DNA of 64,000 nt from Luteimonas terrae (GCF_004358165.1 NZ_SMTG01000002.1:558001-622000), one strand, 5' to 3'. Shown: positions 17,981 through 27,598, numbered from the stretch's first letter. Translations and numbers: made by a program. Notes: generated from the letters alone by a model not told the origin.

Positions 17981-20557
17981 TCACAGGCCCTGGTCGCGGC
18001 CTTCGCGCAGGCGGCGCGCGAAGTCGTCGGGCGCCAGCCCCGGCGCGAACAGGAAGCCCTGGCCCACCGGCACGCCGAGATCGATCAGGAACCGGCGCTG
18101 CGCTTCGGACTCGATGCCTTCGGCCACCAGGCCCAGCCCCAGACTGCGGGCGATGCCGGCGACCGCCTGGCACACGGCGACGTCGGAGCGGTCGTCGGGC
18201 ACGCCGCCGACGAACAACTGGCTGAGCTTGAGGCCGTGGATCGGCAGTCGCCGCAGATAGTTCAGGCCGCTGTAGCCCTCGCCGAAATCGTCGATGCTCA
18301 GTTGCACGCCCATGTCGCGCAGCGCGGCGAAGGTACGCAGCGTGTCGGGCGCGTCCTCGATCAGCACGCGCTCGGTGAATTCAAGTTCCAGTGCCGAGCC
18401 CGGCAGCGCGAATTCGGCGAGCACGCCGCGCACGTGCGCGGCGAGATCGTCGCCGAGGAACTGCCGGTAGGACACGTTGACCGCCACGCGCACCAGCCCC
18501 AGGCCCTCGTCGCGCCAGGCGGCGGCCTGGCGGCAGGCCTCGCGCAGCACCCATGCACCGATGCGCACGATATCGCCGGTGCTCTCGGCGTGGTCGATGA
18601 AGTGGTCGGGCCGCATTTCGCCCAGCTGCCGGTTGTGCCAGCGGATCAGCGCCTCGGCGGCGATCACCCGGCGACTGCGCAGATCCACCTGCGGCTGATA
18701 GACGAGGTGGAACTCGGCGTTGTCGATCGCCCGGCGCAGGTGAGTTTCCACGCGCAGCCGGTCCTGCTGGCTCTGCGCCAGTTCCGGCGTGAACAGCAGC
18801 CAGCCGTTGCGGATGCGGCGCTTGCTCTCGTACATCGCCGCGTCGGCATTCTGGATCAGCGTCTGCGGGCGATCGCCGTCGTCGGGCGCGCGCGCGATGC
18901 CGATGCTCGCGGTGATCGAGAATTCCTCGGCATCGAACCGGAAGCCGTCGCCGAACGCATCGAGGATCGTGTTGGCAACCTTTTCCGCGTGACTCGCGCG
19001 CACGCCCGCGTCGCAGACGACGAGGAACTCGTCGCCGCCGAAGCGCGCGATGCTGCCCGCGCAGCCGACCGCCATGCGGATGCGGTGCGCGGCGGCGATC
19101 AGCAGCTCGTCGCCGGCGGCGTGGCCCAGCGCGTCGTTGACGAACTTGAAGCGGTCCAGATCGATGTACAGCACGGCGACGCCCGCGCGTGCCGGGTCGC
19201 GCATGCGGGCGTCGAGCTCTTCGAGGATCGCGTCGCGGTTGAGCAGGCCGGTGAGCGGGTCGGTCCGCGCCTGCGCGCGCAGGATCGCCTCGTCGTGCTT
19301 GTCGCGGGCGATGTCCTGCAGCGTGCCGTTGAGGCGCGAGATCGCCGGGTCGCCTTGGCGCGGGCCGCCGATCGCGCGCACCCAGAAATCGCCGCCCGTT
19401 TCGCGCGTGCCCTGCAGTTCGAGATCGAAGCCGCGGGCCTCGAGCATCGCCGCGCCCAGCGCCTCGCGCAGCCGGCCGCGATCGAGCGGCAGCAGCAGTT
19501 CGATCAGCGCTTCCATCGTCTGCGGCGCTCCGGCCGGGCCGAGGATATGTGCCGCCTCGGCGGTGAGGTACAGCCGGTCGGTACCGCAGTCGAGTTCCCA
19601 GCCACCGATGTGCGCCAGCGCCTGCACGCGGTCGAACATGGCGCTGTCGCGCTTGAGCGCGCTGACGTCGGAGAACAGCGACAGGACCTGATGCGGACGG
19701 TCGCCTCCCGGCGGGTACTGCGGTACGGCCGTCACCATCAGCCAGTACAGCTCGCGGCGCATGCGATGGTAGAGGCCGACCAGGGTGCTCTCGACGATGC
19801 GGCCCTCGCGCAGCGCACGCACGGGCGGCAGCGCGTCCCACGGCATCTCCTCGCCATCGGGCGCGATGGCGACCCAGTCGCCGAGGTTGGACGTGTCGCC
19901 GAGCGACGTGCCCTGGCGGATGCCCAGCAGCCGCAGCGCCGCCGGGTTGCCGTAGACGAAGCGCCCGTCGACATCGTGGATGGCGATGCCACGGTCCATG
20001 ACGTCCATCAGTTCGCGATAGCGCACCTCGGCCTCGCGACGCTCGCTCAGATCGCGCGCGACCGCGACCAGACATGGCCGCCCCTCATGCTCGAAGCCGG
20101 CGGTGTGCACTTCCACCGGAAAGCGCGACCCGTCACCGCGCATGTTGGTGACTTCGATGACGTAGGTGCGCCCGCGATGCACGGCGTCCCACACCGGCAC
20201 GAGGTGGTCGCGCGGCAGGTCCGGATTCAGGACCTCGATCGGCTGGCCGACGATGTCCTCGCGCGGACGGCCGTAGGCGCGGGCGCCGGCATGGTTGAGG
20301 TCGAGCACGATGCCGTCGGTATCGAGGATGCTGACCGGGTCGGGCACCGCATCGAACAGCGCCTGGTAGCGCAGATGGGCGGCGTCGGCCTCGGTGCGCA
20401 AAGCGAACAGTGCCTCGCGTGAGCGGAGGAGCAGGGCGCGGAGGTCTCCGGGCAGGTCGGGGTCGTCGGCGGCGCGCTGCAGTGCATCGGGCAACGATGC
20501 GGCGTCCGCCCCGGGTTCCAGGAGTCCGGCGTCAGCGCTGCCCGTCGGTCGGCTCAT
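17981..20557 (-). CDS. PAS-PAS-PAS-GGDEF-EAL c-di-GMP protein
   Basis: An 858-residue cytoplasmic protein without membrane helices. Three PAS-type sensor regions span about residues 60-170, 178-300 and 305-420. The GGDEF domain has an intact FGGDEF motif at 507-511 and an intact TDPLTGLLNR entry motif. The EAL domain begins near 605, with AEALIRWH (EAL at 635-637), FTERVLIED and the DDFGEGYSGLNYL loop. Both catalytic motifs look active, so it may make or break c-di-GMP depending on the PAS input. The start at 20557 (MSRPTGSADAG) is the first ATG leading to the conserved region. Confidence 0.9.
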   Translation of the reverse strand: MSRPTGSADAGLLEPGADAASLPDALQRAADDPDLPGDLRALLLRSREALFALRTEADAAHLRYQALFDAVPDPVSILDTDGIVLDLNHAGARAYGRPREDIVGQPIEVLNPDLPRDHLVPVWDAVHRGRTYVIEVTNMRGDGSRFPVEVHTAGFEHEGRPCLVAVARDLSERREAEVRYRELMDVMDRGIAIHDVDGRFVYGNPAALRLLGIRQGTSLGDTSNLGDWVAIAPDGEEMPWDALPPVRALREGRIVESTLVGLYHRMRRELYWLMVTAVPQYPPGGDRPHQVLSLFSDVSALKRDSAMFDRVQALAHIGGWELDCGTDRLYLTAEAAHILGPAGAPQTMEALIELLLPLDRGRLREALGAAMLEARGFDLELQGTRETGGDFWVRAIGGPRQGDPAISRLNGTLQDIARDKHDEAILRAQARTDPLTGLLNRDAILEELDARMRDPARAGVAVLYIDLDRFKFVNDALGHAAGDELLIAAAHRIRMAVGCAGSIARFGGDEFLVVCDAGVRASHAEKVANTILDAFGDGFRFDAEEFSITASIGIARAPDDGDRPQTLIQNADAAMYESKRRIRNGWLLFTPELAQSQQDRLRVETHLRRAIDNAEFHLVYQPQVDLRSRRVIAAEALIRWHNRQLGEMRPDHFIDHAESTGDIVRIGAWVLREACRQAAAWRDEGLGLVRVAVNVSYRQFLGDDLAAHVRGVLAEFALPGSALELEFTERVLIEDAPDTLRTFAALRDMGVQLSIDDFGEGYSGLNYLRRLPIHGLKLSQLFVGGVPDDRSDVAVCQAVAGIARSLGLGLVAEGIESEAQRRFLIDLGVPVGQGFLFAPGLAPDDFARRLREGRDQGL

Positions 20558-20842
20558 GCGTGCCTGGCCGATGCCTGTCCGCAGCGGACGCAGTCGTCGC
20601 TGGCCGCAAGGCCCATGGGCATCACAACACCCGCGCACGCGGGAAGGCGCCCGCCGGTGCCGAGGCTGTGACCGCGCGAGTGTCCGGATCGGGCCATGTA
20701 CCGGGAAGAACGTGTGATGCTGGACGATTCGGCCACGGACGTGCACGCCATCCACGCACCTCCAGCAAACGTTCCGCGACGACGGTAGCCGCATGGAACG
20801 GGGCGAAACGCGCCGCTCCACACGCGTGCGACAGGAAGGCCG

Positions 20843-21247
20843 TCAGTGCCGCCCGCGGCTCAGGGGCGAACGCGTCGGCCTGCGCATGTCGCTGGTCGGT
20901 GTGACCTCCACCGACAGGCTGAAGGTGCGCTCGTCGCCGACCAGCAACGCGCCCACGCCGACGACCTGCCGGTTGATCTCCTTGCCGTCCTCGTCGCGGA
21001 TCACCAGCACCACCGAATACTCCCAGGCGCCGCCCTCCGACGGGTGCCGGATGCGGCCCTCGACCTGCAGCGCCGTCGTCGCTTCTTCGCGCTGCACGGT
21101 GTTGCGCGCGACGATCGGCGAGCCGGGCGCGTTGTCGACCTTGAGGGACTGCTGGCACGCCGGACAGCGCGAGGCGCTCTCCAGGATCGTGGTCTTGCAG
21201 TGCGGGCAGGTGCGCGTGGCACCTGCCGCGCCCGGGCGGCTGCTCAC
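20843..21247 (-). CDS. zinc-ribbon protein coupled to bactofilin
   Basis: A 134-residue protein starting at a GTG two bases past the bactofilin stop. A zinc ribbon, CPHCKTTIL-x6-CPAC, sits near the N-terminus, followed by a beta-sheet domain (WEYSVVLVIRDEDGKEINRQVVGVGALL) that is probably immunoglobulin-like. No known name fits. Tight spacing after the bactofilin gene suggests a partner in the same structure or its assembly; this is inference. Confidence 0.7.
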   Translation of the reverse strand: MSSRPGAAGATRTCPHCKTTILESASRCPACQQSLKVDNAPGSPIVARNTVQREEATTALQVEGRIRHPSEGGAWEYSVVLVIRDEDGKEINRQVVGVGALLVGDERTFSLSVEVTPTSDMRRPTRSPLSRGRH

Positions 21248-21249
21248 GG

Positions 21250-21834
21250 TCAGTCGCTGGATTTGTCGTTGGCGGCCTTGTCCTTGCCGTTGCCGGCAGC
21301 CGGTGCCTTGACGTCGCCCCAGCCGCACTCGATGTGCCCGCGGATCTTGGACCCGGCGGCCACGGTCAGCGAGCCGGCCTTGAGATCGCCGATCAGCACG
21401 GCCGAATCGCGCAGCTCCACCAGCGAGGCGGACTCGATATTGCCTTCCAGCTCGCCCGAGACCAGCACCTGCTTGGCACGTACGCCACCGTTGAGCTTGG
21501 CGCCCTGTTCGATGGTGAGGTTGCCCTGGACATTGACGTCGCCCTTGAAGCGGCCGGCGATCCGGACATCGCCCGAGCCTTCGATCTTGCCCTCGATGGT
21601 GAGATCGGCGGCGATGATCGATTCCTTGACCGTCGGCGTCGCGGCGCGCGGCGCAGCCTGCGGCGGCGCAACGGTCTGCGGCGGTGTGGACGGCTGCGCG
21701 ACGGGCGGCGTCGCCGGTGCGAAGTCCGCAGCCGCAGGCGGCGGCGTCTCACGGGCCGGTGCGGGCGGCGGCGCGTCGGAGCCGAAAGCGGGGGAATCCT
21801 TCTTGGCGGTGCCGGACTGCTGGAAAATGGCCAT
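21250..21834 (-). CDS. bactofilin (polymer-forming cytoskeletal protein)
   Basis: A 194-residue protein with a disordered Pro/Ala-rich N-terminal arm (residues about 20-68). The right-handed beta-helix follows at about residues 70-165 with the repeating bactofilin pattern: IIAADLTIEGKIEGSGDVRIAGRF, GNLTIEQGAKLNGGV, LVELRDSAVLIGDLKAG and SKIRGHIECGW. Bactofilins polymerise without nucleotide at the membrane and position cell-wall or motility proteins. The downstream zinc-ribbon gene starts immediately after it. The long Pro-rich N-terminus may tether a partner or the membrane. Confidence 0.9.
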   Translation of the reverse strand: MAIFQQSGTAKKDSPAFGSDAPPPAPARETPPPAAADFAPATPPVAQPSTPPQTVAPPQAAPRAATPTVKESIIAADLTIEGKIEGSGDVRIAGRFKGDVNVQGNLTIEQGAKLNGGVRAKQVLVSGELEGNIESASLVELRDSAVLIGDLKAGSLTVAAGSKIRGHIECGWGDVKAPAAGNGKDKAANDKSSD

Positions 21835-22256
21835 GTCGCGCGTTACCTCGGAAATGGACAGGGGAGCGGAATCGACCGCTCGGAACGGGGGAATCCACGC
21901 CGCCGCGGTCGGCAGGCGCGGAGGTCGAGACTAGCACGCACGCGCGACATGCCAACTGTGACCCGCCCTGCGGAATCGAGAACGGGCAAGGACTTGCCGC
22001 ATGTTCAAGAAGCGTTACGCGAGGTGCGTCAGGTGCCCGCTCCCGGGGAGGCGTGCAGCGCTGCCCCGGCGTTTCGCTGGCGCTTCTTCATCACGATGAC
22101 TTAAGCGTCGCCGGCACAGGCCGCGGAGCCCCGGCGTCGCGTCGACCGGGTCTCCCGCGTGGCAAGCGTGCGCGTTTCGAAACCACGCTGCAGAGAGCAG
22201 CGTGAGATGCGCTCGAAATAAACCGGGCGCCGTTGCCAACCGTCCACAAGCGGCCA
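21835..22256. other. gap upstream of bactofilin without recognised gene
   Basis: About 420 bases between the terminator of the alanine-rich lipoprotein gene and the bactofilin start. No plausible coding frame, tRNA or repeat was recognised. The bactofilin promoter must lie here, but no clear consensus was seen. Confidence 0.4.
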
Positions 22257-22287
22257 TAAAAAAAGCCCGCCTTGCGGCGGGCTTATC
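22257..22287 (-). terminator. terminator of the first alanine-rich lipoprotein gene
   Basis: Read on the minus strand, AAGCCCGCC-GCAA-GGCGGGCTT is followed by a run of T residues. It is a strong intrinsic terminator 22 bases after the stop codon. Confidence 0.85.
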
Positions 22288-22308
22288 TGGATCAATGAGA
22301 AAACGCGA

Positions 22309-22668
22309 TCAGTTGTCCGCGCGCTCTTCGACGCGCTCGCCCGCGTTCTCGATCGCCTGACCGGCTTCCTGCGTCGCCTGACCCGCAGCGCGGGCGGCGT
22401 CGTCGGCTGCAGCGTCGGCGCGACGCGCGGCATCCTGCGCGGCGACTTCGGCTTCCTGCGCGGCTGCGCGGGTGTGGTCGGCCGCGGCATCGGCGGTGGC
22501 GCGTGCGGCGTCGGCGGTCGCGGACGCGGCGTTGGAGATCGCCTCGCCGGCGTTCTCGGTCGCGGCAGCGGCTTCGGCGCGCTCGCGCTCGGCTTCATTC
22601 GAGTTGCTGCAGGCAGCCAGGCCCAACAGCAGCGCGGCGGCGATCACGGTCATCGGCTTGGAATGCAT
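22309..22668 (-). CDS. alanine-rich helical lipoprotein
   Basis: A 119-residue protein starting at 22668, with AGGAGA a few bases upstream. Signal peptide with lipobox LAAC (Cys about 20), then SNSNEAERERAEAAAATENAGEAI and a long Ala-rich amphipathic helix with spaced Asp/Arg/Glu (TADAARATADAAADHTRAAAQEAE). It resembles small coiled-coil outer-membrane lipoproteins, but no named family could be assigned. It has its own terminator. The next gene upstream encodes a similar protein, so the two look like diverged duplicates. Confidence 0.75.
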   Translation of the reverse strand: MHSKPMTVIAAALLLGLAACSNSNEAERERAEAAAATENAGEAISNAASATADAARATADAAADHTRAAAQEAEVAAQDAARRADAAADDAARAAGQATQEAGQAIENAGERVEERADN

Positions 22669-22825
22669 GGCAGGTCTCCTGTGGTGTCGAATGGACGGCG
22701 CGCAGCATGAATGCGGCGATGTGATCGGCGTGCAAAGGCGCGAGCGCAGAACCGACGCGTCGCTGAACGTGCAGTCGGCGGGCATACGTGTATCGCGTAT
22801 GCGATTGGCGAAGGGCGCAGACACG

Positions 22826-22858
22826 AAAAAGGCCGCCGGGTTGCCCCGGCGGCCTTCG
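22826..22858 (-). terminator. terminator of the second alanine-rich lipoprotein gene
   Basis: On the minus strand, AAGGCCGCCGGGG-CAA-CCCGGCGGCCTT runs into TTTT. It is a strong intrinsic terminator about 35 bases after the stop at 22894. Confidence 0.85.
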
Positions 22859-22893
22859 CATTCGCTCTGGATGGCATCAAGCCATCGAGGGAA

Positions 22894-23229
22894 TTACGGC
22901 TTGACTTCTTCCGCAGCGTCCTTGGCGTCTTCCGCCGCGGTCTCAGCGTGGTCGGCAGCGTCGGCAGCCTGCTCGGCAGCGGCGTCGGTGCCGGCAGCCG
23001 AAGCGTCGGCAGCGGCGTCGGCAGCGGCGTCAGCGGCAGCAGCGGCGTCGTTCGCAGCGGTCTGCGCGGTTTCGGCAACGGCCGGATCGGTCGTCTCGTT
23101 GGCGGCAGCCTGTGCGTCGGCAGCAGCCTCGGCAGCGCCTTCAGCCGAGCTGTTGGCCTGCTCGGCGTTGCTGCATGCGGCCAGCGCAACACCCAGAGCC
23201 AGGGCAAGCAGAGCCTTGTTGATCGTCAT
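22894..23229 (-). CDS. alanine-rich acidic lipoprotein
   Basis: A 111-residue protein starting at 23229, with AGGAAG upstream. Signal peptide with lipobox LAAC, then SNAEQANSSAEGAAEAAAD and a long helix made almost wholly of Ala with Asp, Glu and Thr, ending EDAKDAAEEVKP. Composition is extreme, and Arg is absent from the mature part, in contrast to its neighbour. No domain is recognised. An acidic helical outer-membrane or periplasmic spacer is plausible. Confidence 0.72.
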   Translation of the reverse strand: MTINKALLALALGVALAACSNAEQANSSAEGAAEAAADAQAAANETTDPAVAETAQTAANDAAAAADAAADAAADASAAGTDAAAEQAADAADHAETAAEDAKDAAEEVKP

Positions 23230-23355
23230 TGTGTCTTCCTCGTCTGAAAGTTTGGGCAACGCGCTTAATGCGCGCCGCCGACATGATGACAAGCCGTTTA
23301 CGGCTGTCAAGCGGGACGCGCGTGGTGATTTCGTAAAAATCACGTTATCCGAAGT

Positions 23356-24531
23356 TCACGCCATTTCGACTGCAATTGCGGTCGCTTCTCCGCCCCCGAT
23401 ACAAAGCGAGGCAACTCCGCGACTTAGGCCACGCGCCTTGAGTGCGTGAACCAGCGTGACGATGAGCCGCGCGCCGCTGGCGCCGATCGGATGGCCGAGC
23501 GCCAGTGCGCCTCCATTCACATTGAGGCGGTCATGCGGGATGCCCAGATCCTTCATCGGCGCCATCGCGACGTTCGCGAACGCCTCGTTGACCTCGAACA
23601 GGTCGACATCCTCGACCTTCCATCCGGCCTTGTCGAGCACGTTGCGGATCGCGGTGACCGGGGCGGTGGTGAACCATTCGGGTTCGTGCGAATGGCGCGC
23701 GTGCGCCACGATCCTCGCGAGCGGCTTGAGCCCCTTCGCGGTCGCCTCGTCGGCCGAGGTCAGCACCAGCGCGGCCGCACCGTCGGAGATGCTCGACGAA
23801 CTGGCGGCAGTCAGCAGGCCTTCCTTGCCGAACGCGGCGCGCAGGGTGGGAATCTTGTCGGTCTGGATGCGGCCGGGCTGCTCGTCGGTGTCGAAGGACA
23901 CGTCGCCCTTGCGCGAGGCGACGGTCACCGGAACGATCTCGTCCTTGAACGCGCCCGACTCGATGGCCTGCTTGGCGCGCGTGGCGCTTTCGACCGCGTA
24001 GGCGTCGAGGTCTTCGCGGCTGAAACCGTACTTCTGGCTGGCGATGTCGCCGAACACGCCCATCGACTTGCCGTCGTAGGGGTTGGTCAGGCCGTCCCAC
24101 GCCATGTGGTCGAGCATCTCGGTGCTGCCGTAGCGGATGCCGGTGCGCGACCCGTTGAGCAGGTGCGGTGCATTGGTCATCGACTCCATGCCGCCGGCGA
24201 CGACGTACTTGGCGGTGCCGGCCTTGATGAGATCGGCGCCGAACATCACCGCCTGCATGCCCGAGCCACAGACCTTGTTGATGGTCACGCAGCCGGCGCT
24301 GTCGGGAATGCCCGCCGCGCGCGAGGCCTGGCGGGCCGGCGCCTGGCCGAGGCCGGCCGGCAGCACGCAGCCGATGATGGCCTCGTCGATCACATCCGCG
24401 GACACGCCGGCATGGTCGAGTGCGGCCTTGATGGCGGTCGCGCCGAGGGTGGTGGTGGGTACGCCGGTGAACTGGCCGAGCATGGAACCGATGGCGGTGC
24501 GCTTGGCACCGAGGATGACGATGTCAGTCAT
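23356..24531 (-). CDS. acetyl-CoA C-acyltransferase (thiolase)
   Basis: A 391-residue thiolase of normal length. The nucleophile Cys is in NKVCGSGMQAVMFGADLI, the His in VNGGALALGHPIGASGARL, and the second Cys in VASLCIGGGEATAIAVE. It condenses or cleaves acyl-CoA (acetoacetyl-CoA formation or beta-oxidation). The conserved MESMTNAPHLL block fits the biosynthetic acetyl-CoA acetyltransferase subgroup. No beta-oxidation partner is adjacent. The gene is divergent from the autotransporter. Confidence 0.92.
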   Translation of the reverse strand: MTDIVILGAKRTAIGSMLGQFTGVPTTTLGATAIKAALDHAGVSADVIDEAIIGCVLPAGLGQAPARQASRAAGIPDSAGCVTINKVCGSGMQAVMFGADLIKAGTAKYVVAGGMESMTNAPHLLNGSRTGIRYGSTEMLDHMAWDGLTNPYDGKSMGVFGDIASQKYGFSREDLDAYAVESATRAKQAIESGAFKDEIVPVTVASRKGDVSFDTDEQPGRIQTDKIPTLRAAFGKEGLLTAASSSSISDGAAALVLTSADEATAKGLKPLARIVAHARHSHEPEWFTTAPVTAIRNVLDKAGWKVEDVDLFEVNEAFANVAMAPMKDLGIPHDRLNVNGGALALGHPIGASGARLIVTLVHALKARGLSRGVASLCIGGGEATAIAVEMA

Positions 24532-24717
24532 GGGGGAGGTGACTCCGGAAAGTGAACTGCACAGTCCGTCGAGTATCGCATCCGCGCCCGGTCACGTCGC
24601 GATTTGTACGTGCTTTCCCGAATGGCGAAGTGCGCCGATTGCGCGTATAGATGGGCCTACAGGGGTATCGAACGCTGGACATGGAGTCCGGCCTGCACGG
24701 ATCGGGAGAGGGCAACG

Positions 24718-27549
24718 ATGTCGAACGGAATGAAGACGCGCGGCGGCACGCGAGTCGCGAACCGCACGCTGCTGGCGTGTGCGCTGGGAACCGCGCTGGC
24801 CGCGTGCGGCGGAGGCTCGGGCGGCGGGCTGGTGGTGCCCACACCGCCGCCCCCGGTCGCGCCGCCGCCGACGACGCCGCAGCCGCCGGTCGTCGGCACG
24901 CCGAACCCCGAATACAGCCGGCATCTCGCCGACACCAACACGTATGCGGCGCAGCAGGCCGGCTTCACCGGGCAGGGCGTACGCATCGGGTTTCTCGACA
25001 GCGGCGTCAACCGCAGGCACCCGGCGCTGCAGGGACGCGTCACGGCGAACCTGACCTACATCAGTTCGACAGGCAACAACCTGTCGGTCGACGACGTGGT
25101 CGGCCACGGCACCGCGGTCGCGCAAACGGCGGCAGGACGTCCGTTCGGCGCCTGGCCGGGCGGGGTCGCCCAGAATGCGGAGATCATCTCGGCGCGCATC
25201 ATCAGCGACAAGCCGCCGGAGGACGACGGCACGGGCGGCGGCAACGAGATCGACGGTCCGCTCGGGCTCACGCCGATCCATCGTGATCTCATCGATCGCG
25301 GCGTCAAGGTCATGAACAACTCGTGGGGTGGTCTGTACTGGACCGATCTCAGCCTGACCAACCGGATCGCCGACGAGTACCGGCCGTTCGTCAATTCGCA
25401 TCGCGGCCTGGTCGTCTTCGCGTCGGGCAACTCGGGCTTTTCGAATCCGTCCGACACGGCCGCGCTTCCGAGCAAGCCGGGACCCAACGGGACCACACCG
25501 GCTGCGGATCTCGAACGTGGCTGGCTGACCGTGTCCGCGCTGGCGGAAGGCAGCACCACGCAGCTCGCGAGTTACTCCAATGCCTGCGGCGTGGCCATGC
25601 GCTATTGCCTGGTGGCGCCCGGTACCGTGATCGTCACCGGCACCAACGACGCCTACAACAGGCCCGAGTACTGGAAGTACAGCGGGACGTCGCTGGCCGC
25701 ACCGCTGGTGTCGGGCGCCGCGGCGCTGGTCTGGGAAGCCTTTCCGTATTTCGACAACGATCTGGTACGCCAGACCATTCTCGGCACCGCGACCGATATC
25801 GGCGCGCCGGGCGTGGACCCGGTCTTCGGCTACGGCGTGCTCAATGTCGGCAAGGCCGTGCGGGGGCCGGCGAAGTTCGACTGGGGCAATGTCACCGCGA
25901 ACTTCAATAACGGCACCTCGACCTGGGGCAACGACATCACGGGCGCCGGCGGACTGGTCAAGAGTGGCAGCGGCACGCTGCGCCTGACCGGCACTGCCGG
26001 CTACGGCGGCAGCACCGCCGCGCAGGGCGGCACGCTCGCGTTCGTCGAGTCGTCGATTCCCGGCTCGGCGAGCGTGGCGCAGGGTGCGACGTTGCAGCTG
26101 GGTGGCGCGCGCGTGGGCGGCAATCTGGTCAACAACGGCACGTTCGCCGTGACCGGCAACACGCGTGCACGCACGATTGCCGGCAACTTCCAGCAGGCGT
26201 CGAATGCGCGGCTTGCCTGGCAGATCGGTGCCCCGCTGCAGGTCAGTGGCAGCGCCACGCTGGGCGGCGAACTGCACGTGACCGGTATCGTCAGCGAATA
26301 CACCCACCAGCGCCGCGAGAACGTGGTCGAAGCGGCGGGCGGCATCAGTGGCACGTTCGCCAGCCTGACGACGCCGTCGAACGTGTTTCTCGAGGGCAAT
26401 CTGCGCTACGACACCAATCTGGCGTGGATCGACGTCATCCGCCTCAACGTCACCGCCGCGGCTGCCTCGTTCAGCGGCATCACCGCGCAGTCGCTCGGGT
26501 CGGCGGAGCGCGTCGAAGGCGCATTCGCGCAGATCGACGGCCAATCCAGCGTCGTCGTGCCCGACGACTTCTTCCGGACCGCGGGCGCCTTCCAGAGCAT
26601 CCAGGGCGAGTCCGCGGCGTTGGCCGCCCTCGACAGCATGTCCGGTGCGCAGCACGCCGCCGCGCTGACGGCGACCTTCGACAATGTCGACATGGGGCGG
26701 CGTTCGGTGGCGTCGCGCGTGGGCGCGCTCGCCTCGGCCGATGCGCAGGTCGGCGTGTGGAAGGAAGCGCTGGGGCAGGGCGGCAACGGCGGCTTCGCGC
26801 GTGACGGCTTCAGCGTCGAAGGCTGGAGCATCGGCCGCGACCATCAGCTGGGCAACGGGCTGGTGGCGGGCTTCGCGTTCGGCGAACTGCGCGGCGATGG
26901 CATCGCGCAGGCGCGCGGCGACCGCAACCGCGACCGGCAGACGCAGGCGCAGGCCTATCTCGCGCAGACCTTCGGCGACACCTACGTCATGGCGCAGATC
27001 GGCAGCGGTCGCTTCGATCGCGACATGCAGCGGCAGCTGTTCGCGGGTGCCGACTGGCAGGGCGTGTCCACGCGCTATGCCGGCAGCTACACGCAGGCGG
27101 CGGTCGAGGCGGGGCACCAGTGGCGTCTCGGTTCGACCGCATTCGGGCCGTACGTGGGCGCCGAGCAGGTGCGACTGCGCAGCGACGGTTTCGACGAGCT
27201 CGGCGGCAACGGCTTCGGGCTGCGCAGCAGCGGCTGGGACGTCGAGCGCAGCCAGGCCATCGCGGGCATACGCGCGCGCTGGGACGCGCCGGGCTTCTCG
27301 CTGCACGGTTACGGTGAGTGGCAGCAGACCCTGTCGGCGAGCGGGTTCGATCTGCAGGCCAGCTTCACCGGCATTGAAGCCTGGGCGCCGATCGCAGGTC
27401 TCGAGCCGGCACGTTCGGGCGGCCTGTTCGGCGTAGGCATGACCTCGTGGCTGACGCCGCGCTCGCAGCTGATGCTGGGACTCGACCAGCGCTTCGGGCC
27501 GCGTGGTCACGATCGCATGGCCTCGCTGCGGTTCGCCTACGGGTTCTGA
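24718..27549 (+). CDS. lipoprotein-anchored S8 subtilase autotransporter
   Basis: A 943-residue surface protease. The signal peptide has a lipobox (ALAAC, Cys30), followed by a Gly tract and a Pro-rich linker (residues 40-62). The subtilase domain has Asp94 (GFLDSGVN), His130 (VVGHGTAV) and Ser325 (YSGTSLAAP). A beta-helix passenger with autotransporter-associated repeats follows (GAGGLVKSGSGTLRLTG). The C-terminal beta-barrel (about 700-943) ends in Phe, as autotransporters do. The layout is that of NalP/SphB1-type proteases, whose lipid anchor delays release and which trim other surface proteins. The ATG at 24718 is preferred; Met5 is an alternative. Confidence 0.92.
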   Translation: MSNGMKTRGGTRVANRTLLACALGTALAACGGGSGGGLVVPTPPPPVAPPPTTPQPPVVGTPNPEYSRHLADTNTYAAQQAGFTGQGVRIGFLDSGVNRRHPALQGRVTANLTYISSTGNNLSVDDVVGHGTAVAQTAAGRPFGAWPGGVAQNAEIISARIISDKPPEDDGTGGGNEIDGPLGLTPIHRDLIDRGVKVMNNSWGGLYWTDLSLTNRIADEYRPFVNSHRGLVVFASGNSGFSNPSDTAALPSKPGPNGTTPAADLERGWLTVSALAEGSTTQLASYSNACGVAMRYCLVAPGTVIVTGTNDAYNRPEYWKYSGTSLAAPLVSGAAALVWEAFPYFDNDLVRQTILGTATDIGAPGVDPVFGYGVLNVGKAVRGPAKFDWGNVTANFNNGTSTWGNDITGAGGLVKSGSGTLRLTGTAGYGGSTAAQGGTLAFVESSIPGSASVAQGATLQLGGARVGGNLVNNGTFAVTGNTRARTIAGNFQQASNARLAWQIGAPLQVSGSATLGGELHVTGIVSEYTHQRRENVVEAAGGISGTFASLTTPSNVFLEGNLRYDTNLAWIDVIRLNVTAAAASFSGITAQSLGSAERVEGAFAQIDGQSSVVVPDDFFRTAGAFQSIQGESAALAALDSMSGAQHAAALTATFDNVDMGRRSVASRVGALASADAQVGVWKEALGQGGNGGFARDGFSVEGWSIGRDHQLGNGLVAGFAFGELRGDGIAQARGDRNRDRQTQAQAYLAQTFGDTYVMAQIGSGRFDRDMQRQLFAGADWQGVSTRYAGSYTQAAVEAGHQWRLGSTAFGPYVGAEQVRLRSDGFDELGGNGFGLRSSGWDVERSQAIAGIRARWDAPGFSLHGYGEWQQTLSASGFDLQASFTGIEAWAPIAGLEPARSGGLFGVGMTSWLTPRSQLMLGLDQRFGPRGHDRMASLRFAYGF

Positions 27550-27570
27550 TCGCGTCGATGCCGGAGTGCA

Positions 27571-27598
27571 GAAAGGCCGCCCGAGGGCGGCCTTTCTG
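27571..27598 (+). terminator. terminator after the autotransporter
   Basis: GAAAGGCCGCCC-GA-GGGCGGCCTTTC is a perfect 12-bp stem beginning about 21 bases after the stop. It lies between convergent genes and may serve both strands. Confidence 0.75.

Noticed and set aside
22472-23449. Ser/Ala-rich 325-codon frame over the two lipoprotein genes
   Set aside because: It is the complement of Ala-rich helices (GCG/GCC runs); the lipoboxes, ribosome-binding sites and terminators support the minus-strand genes.
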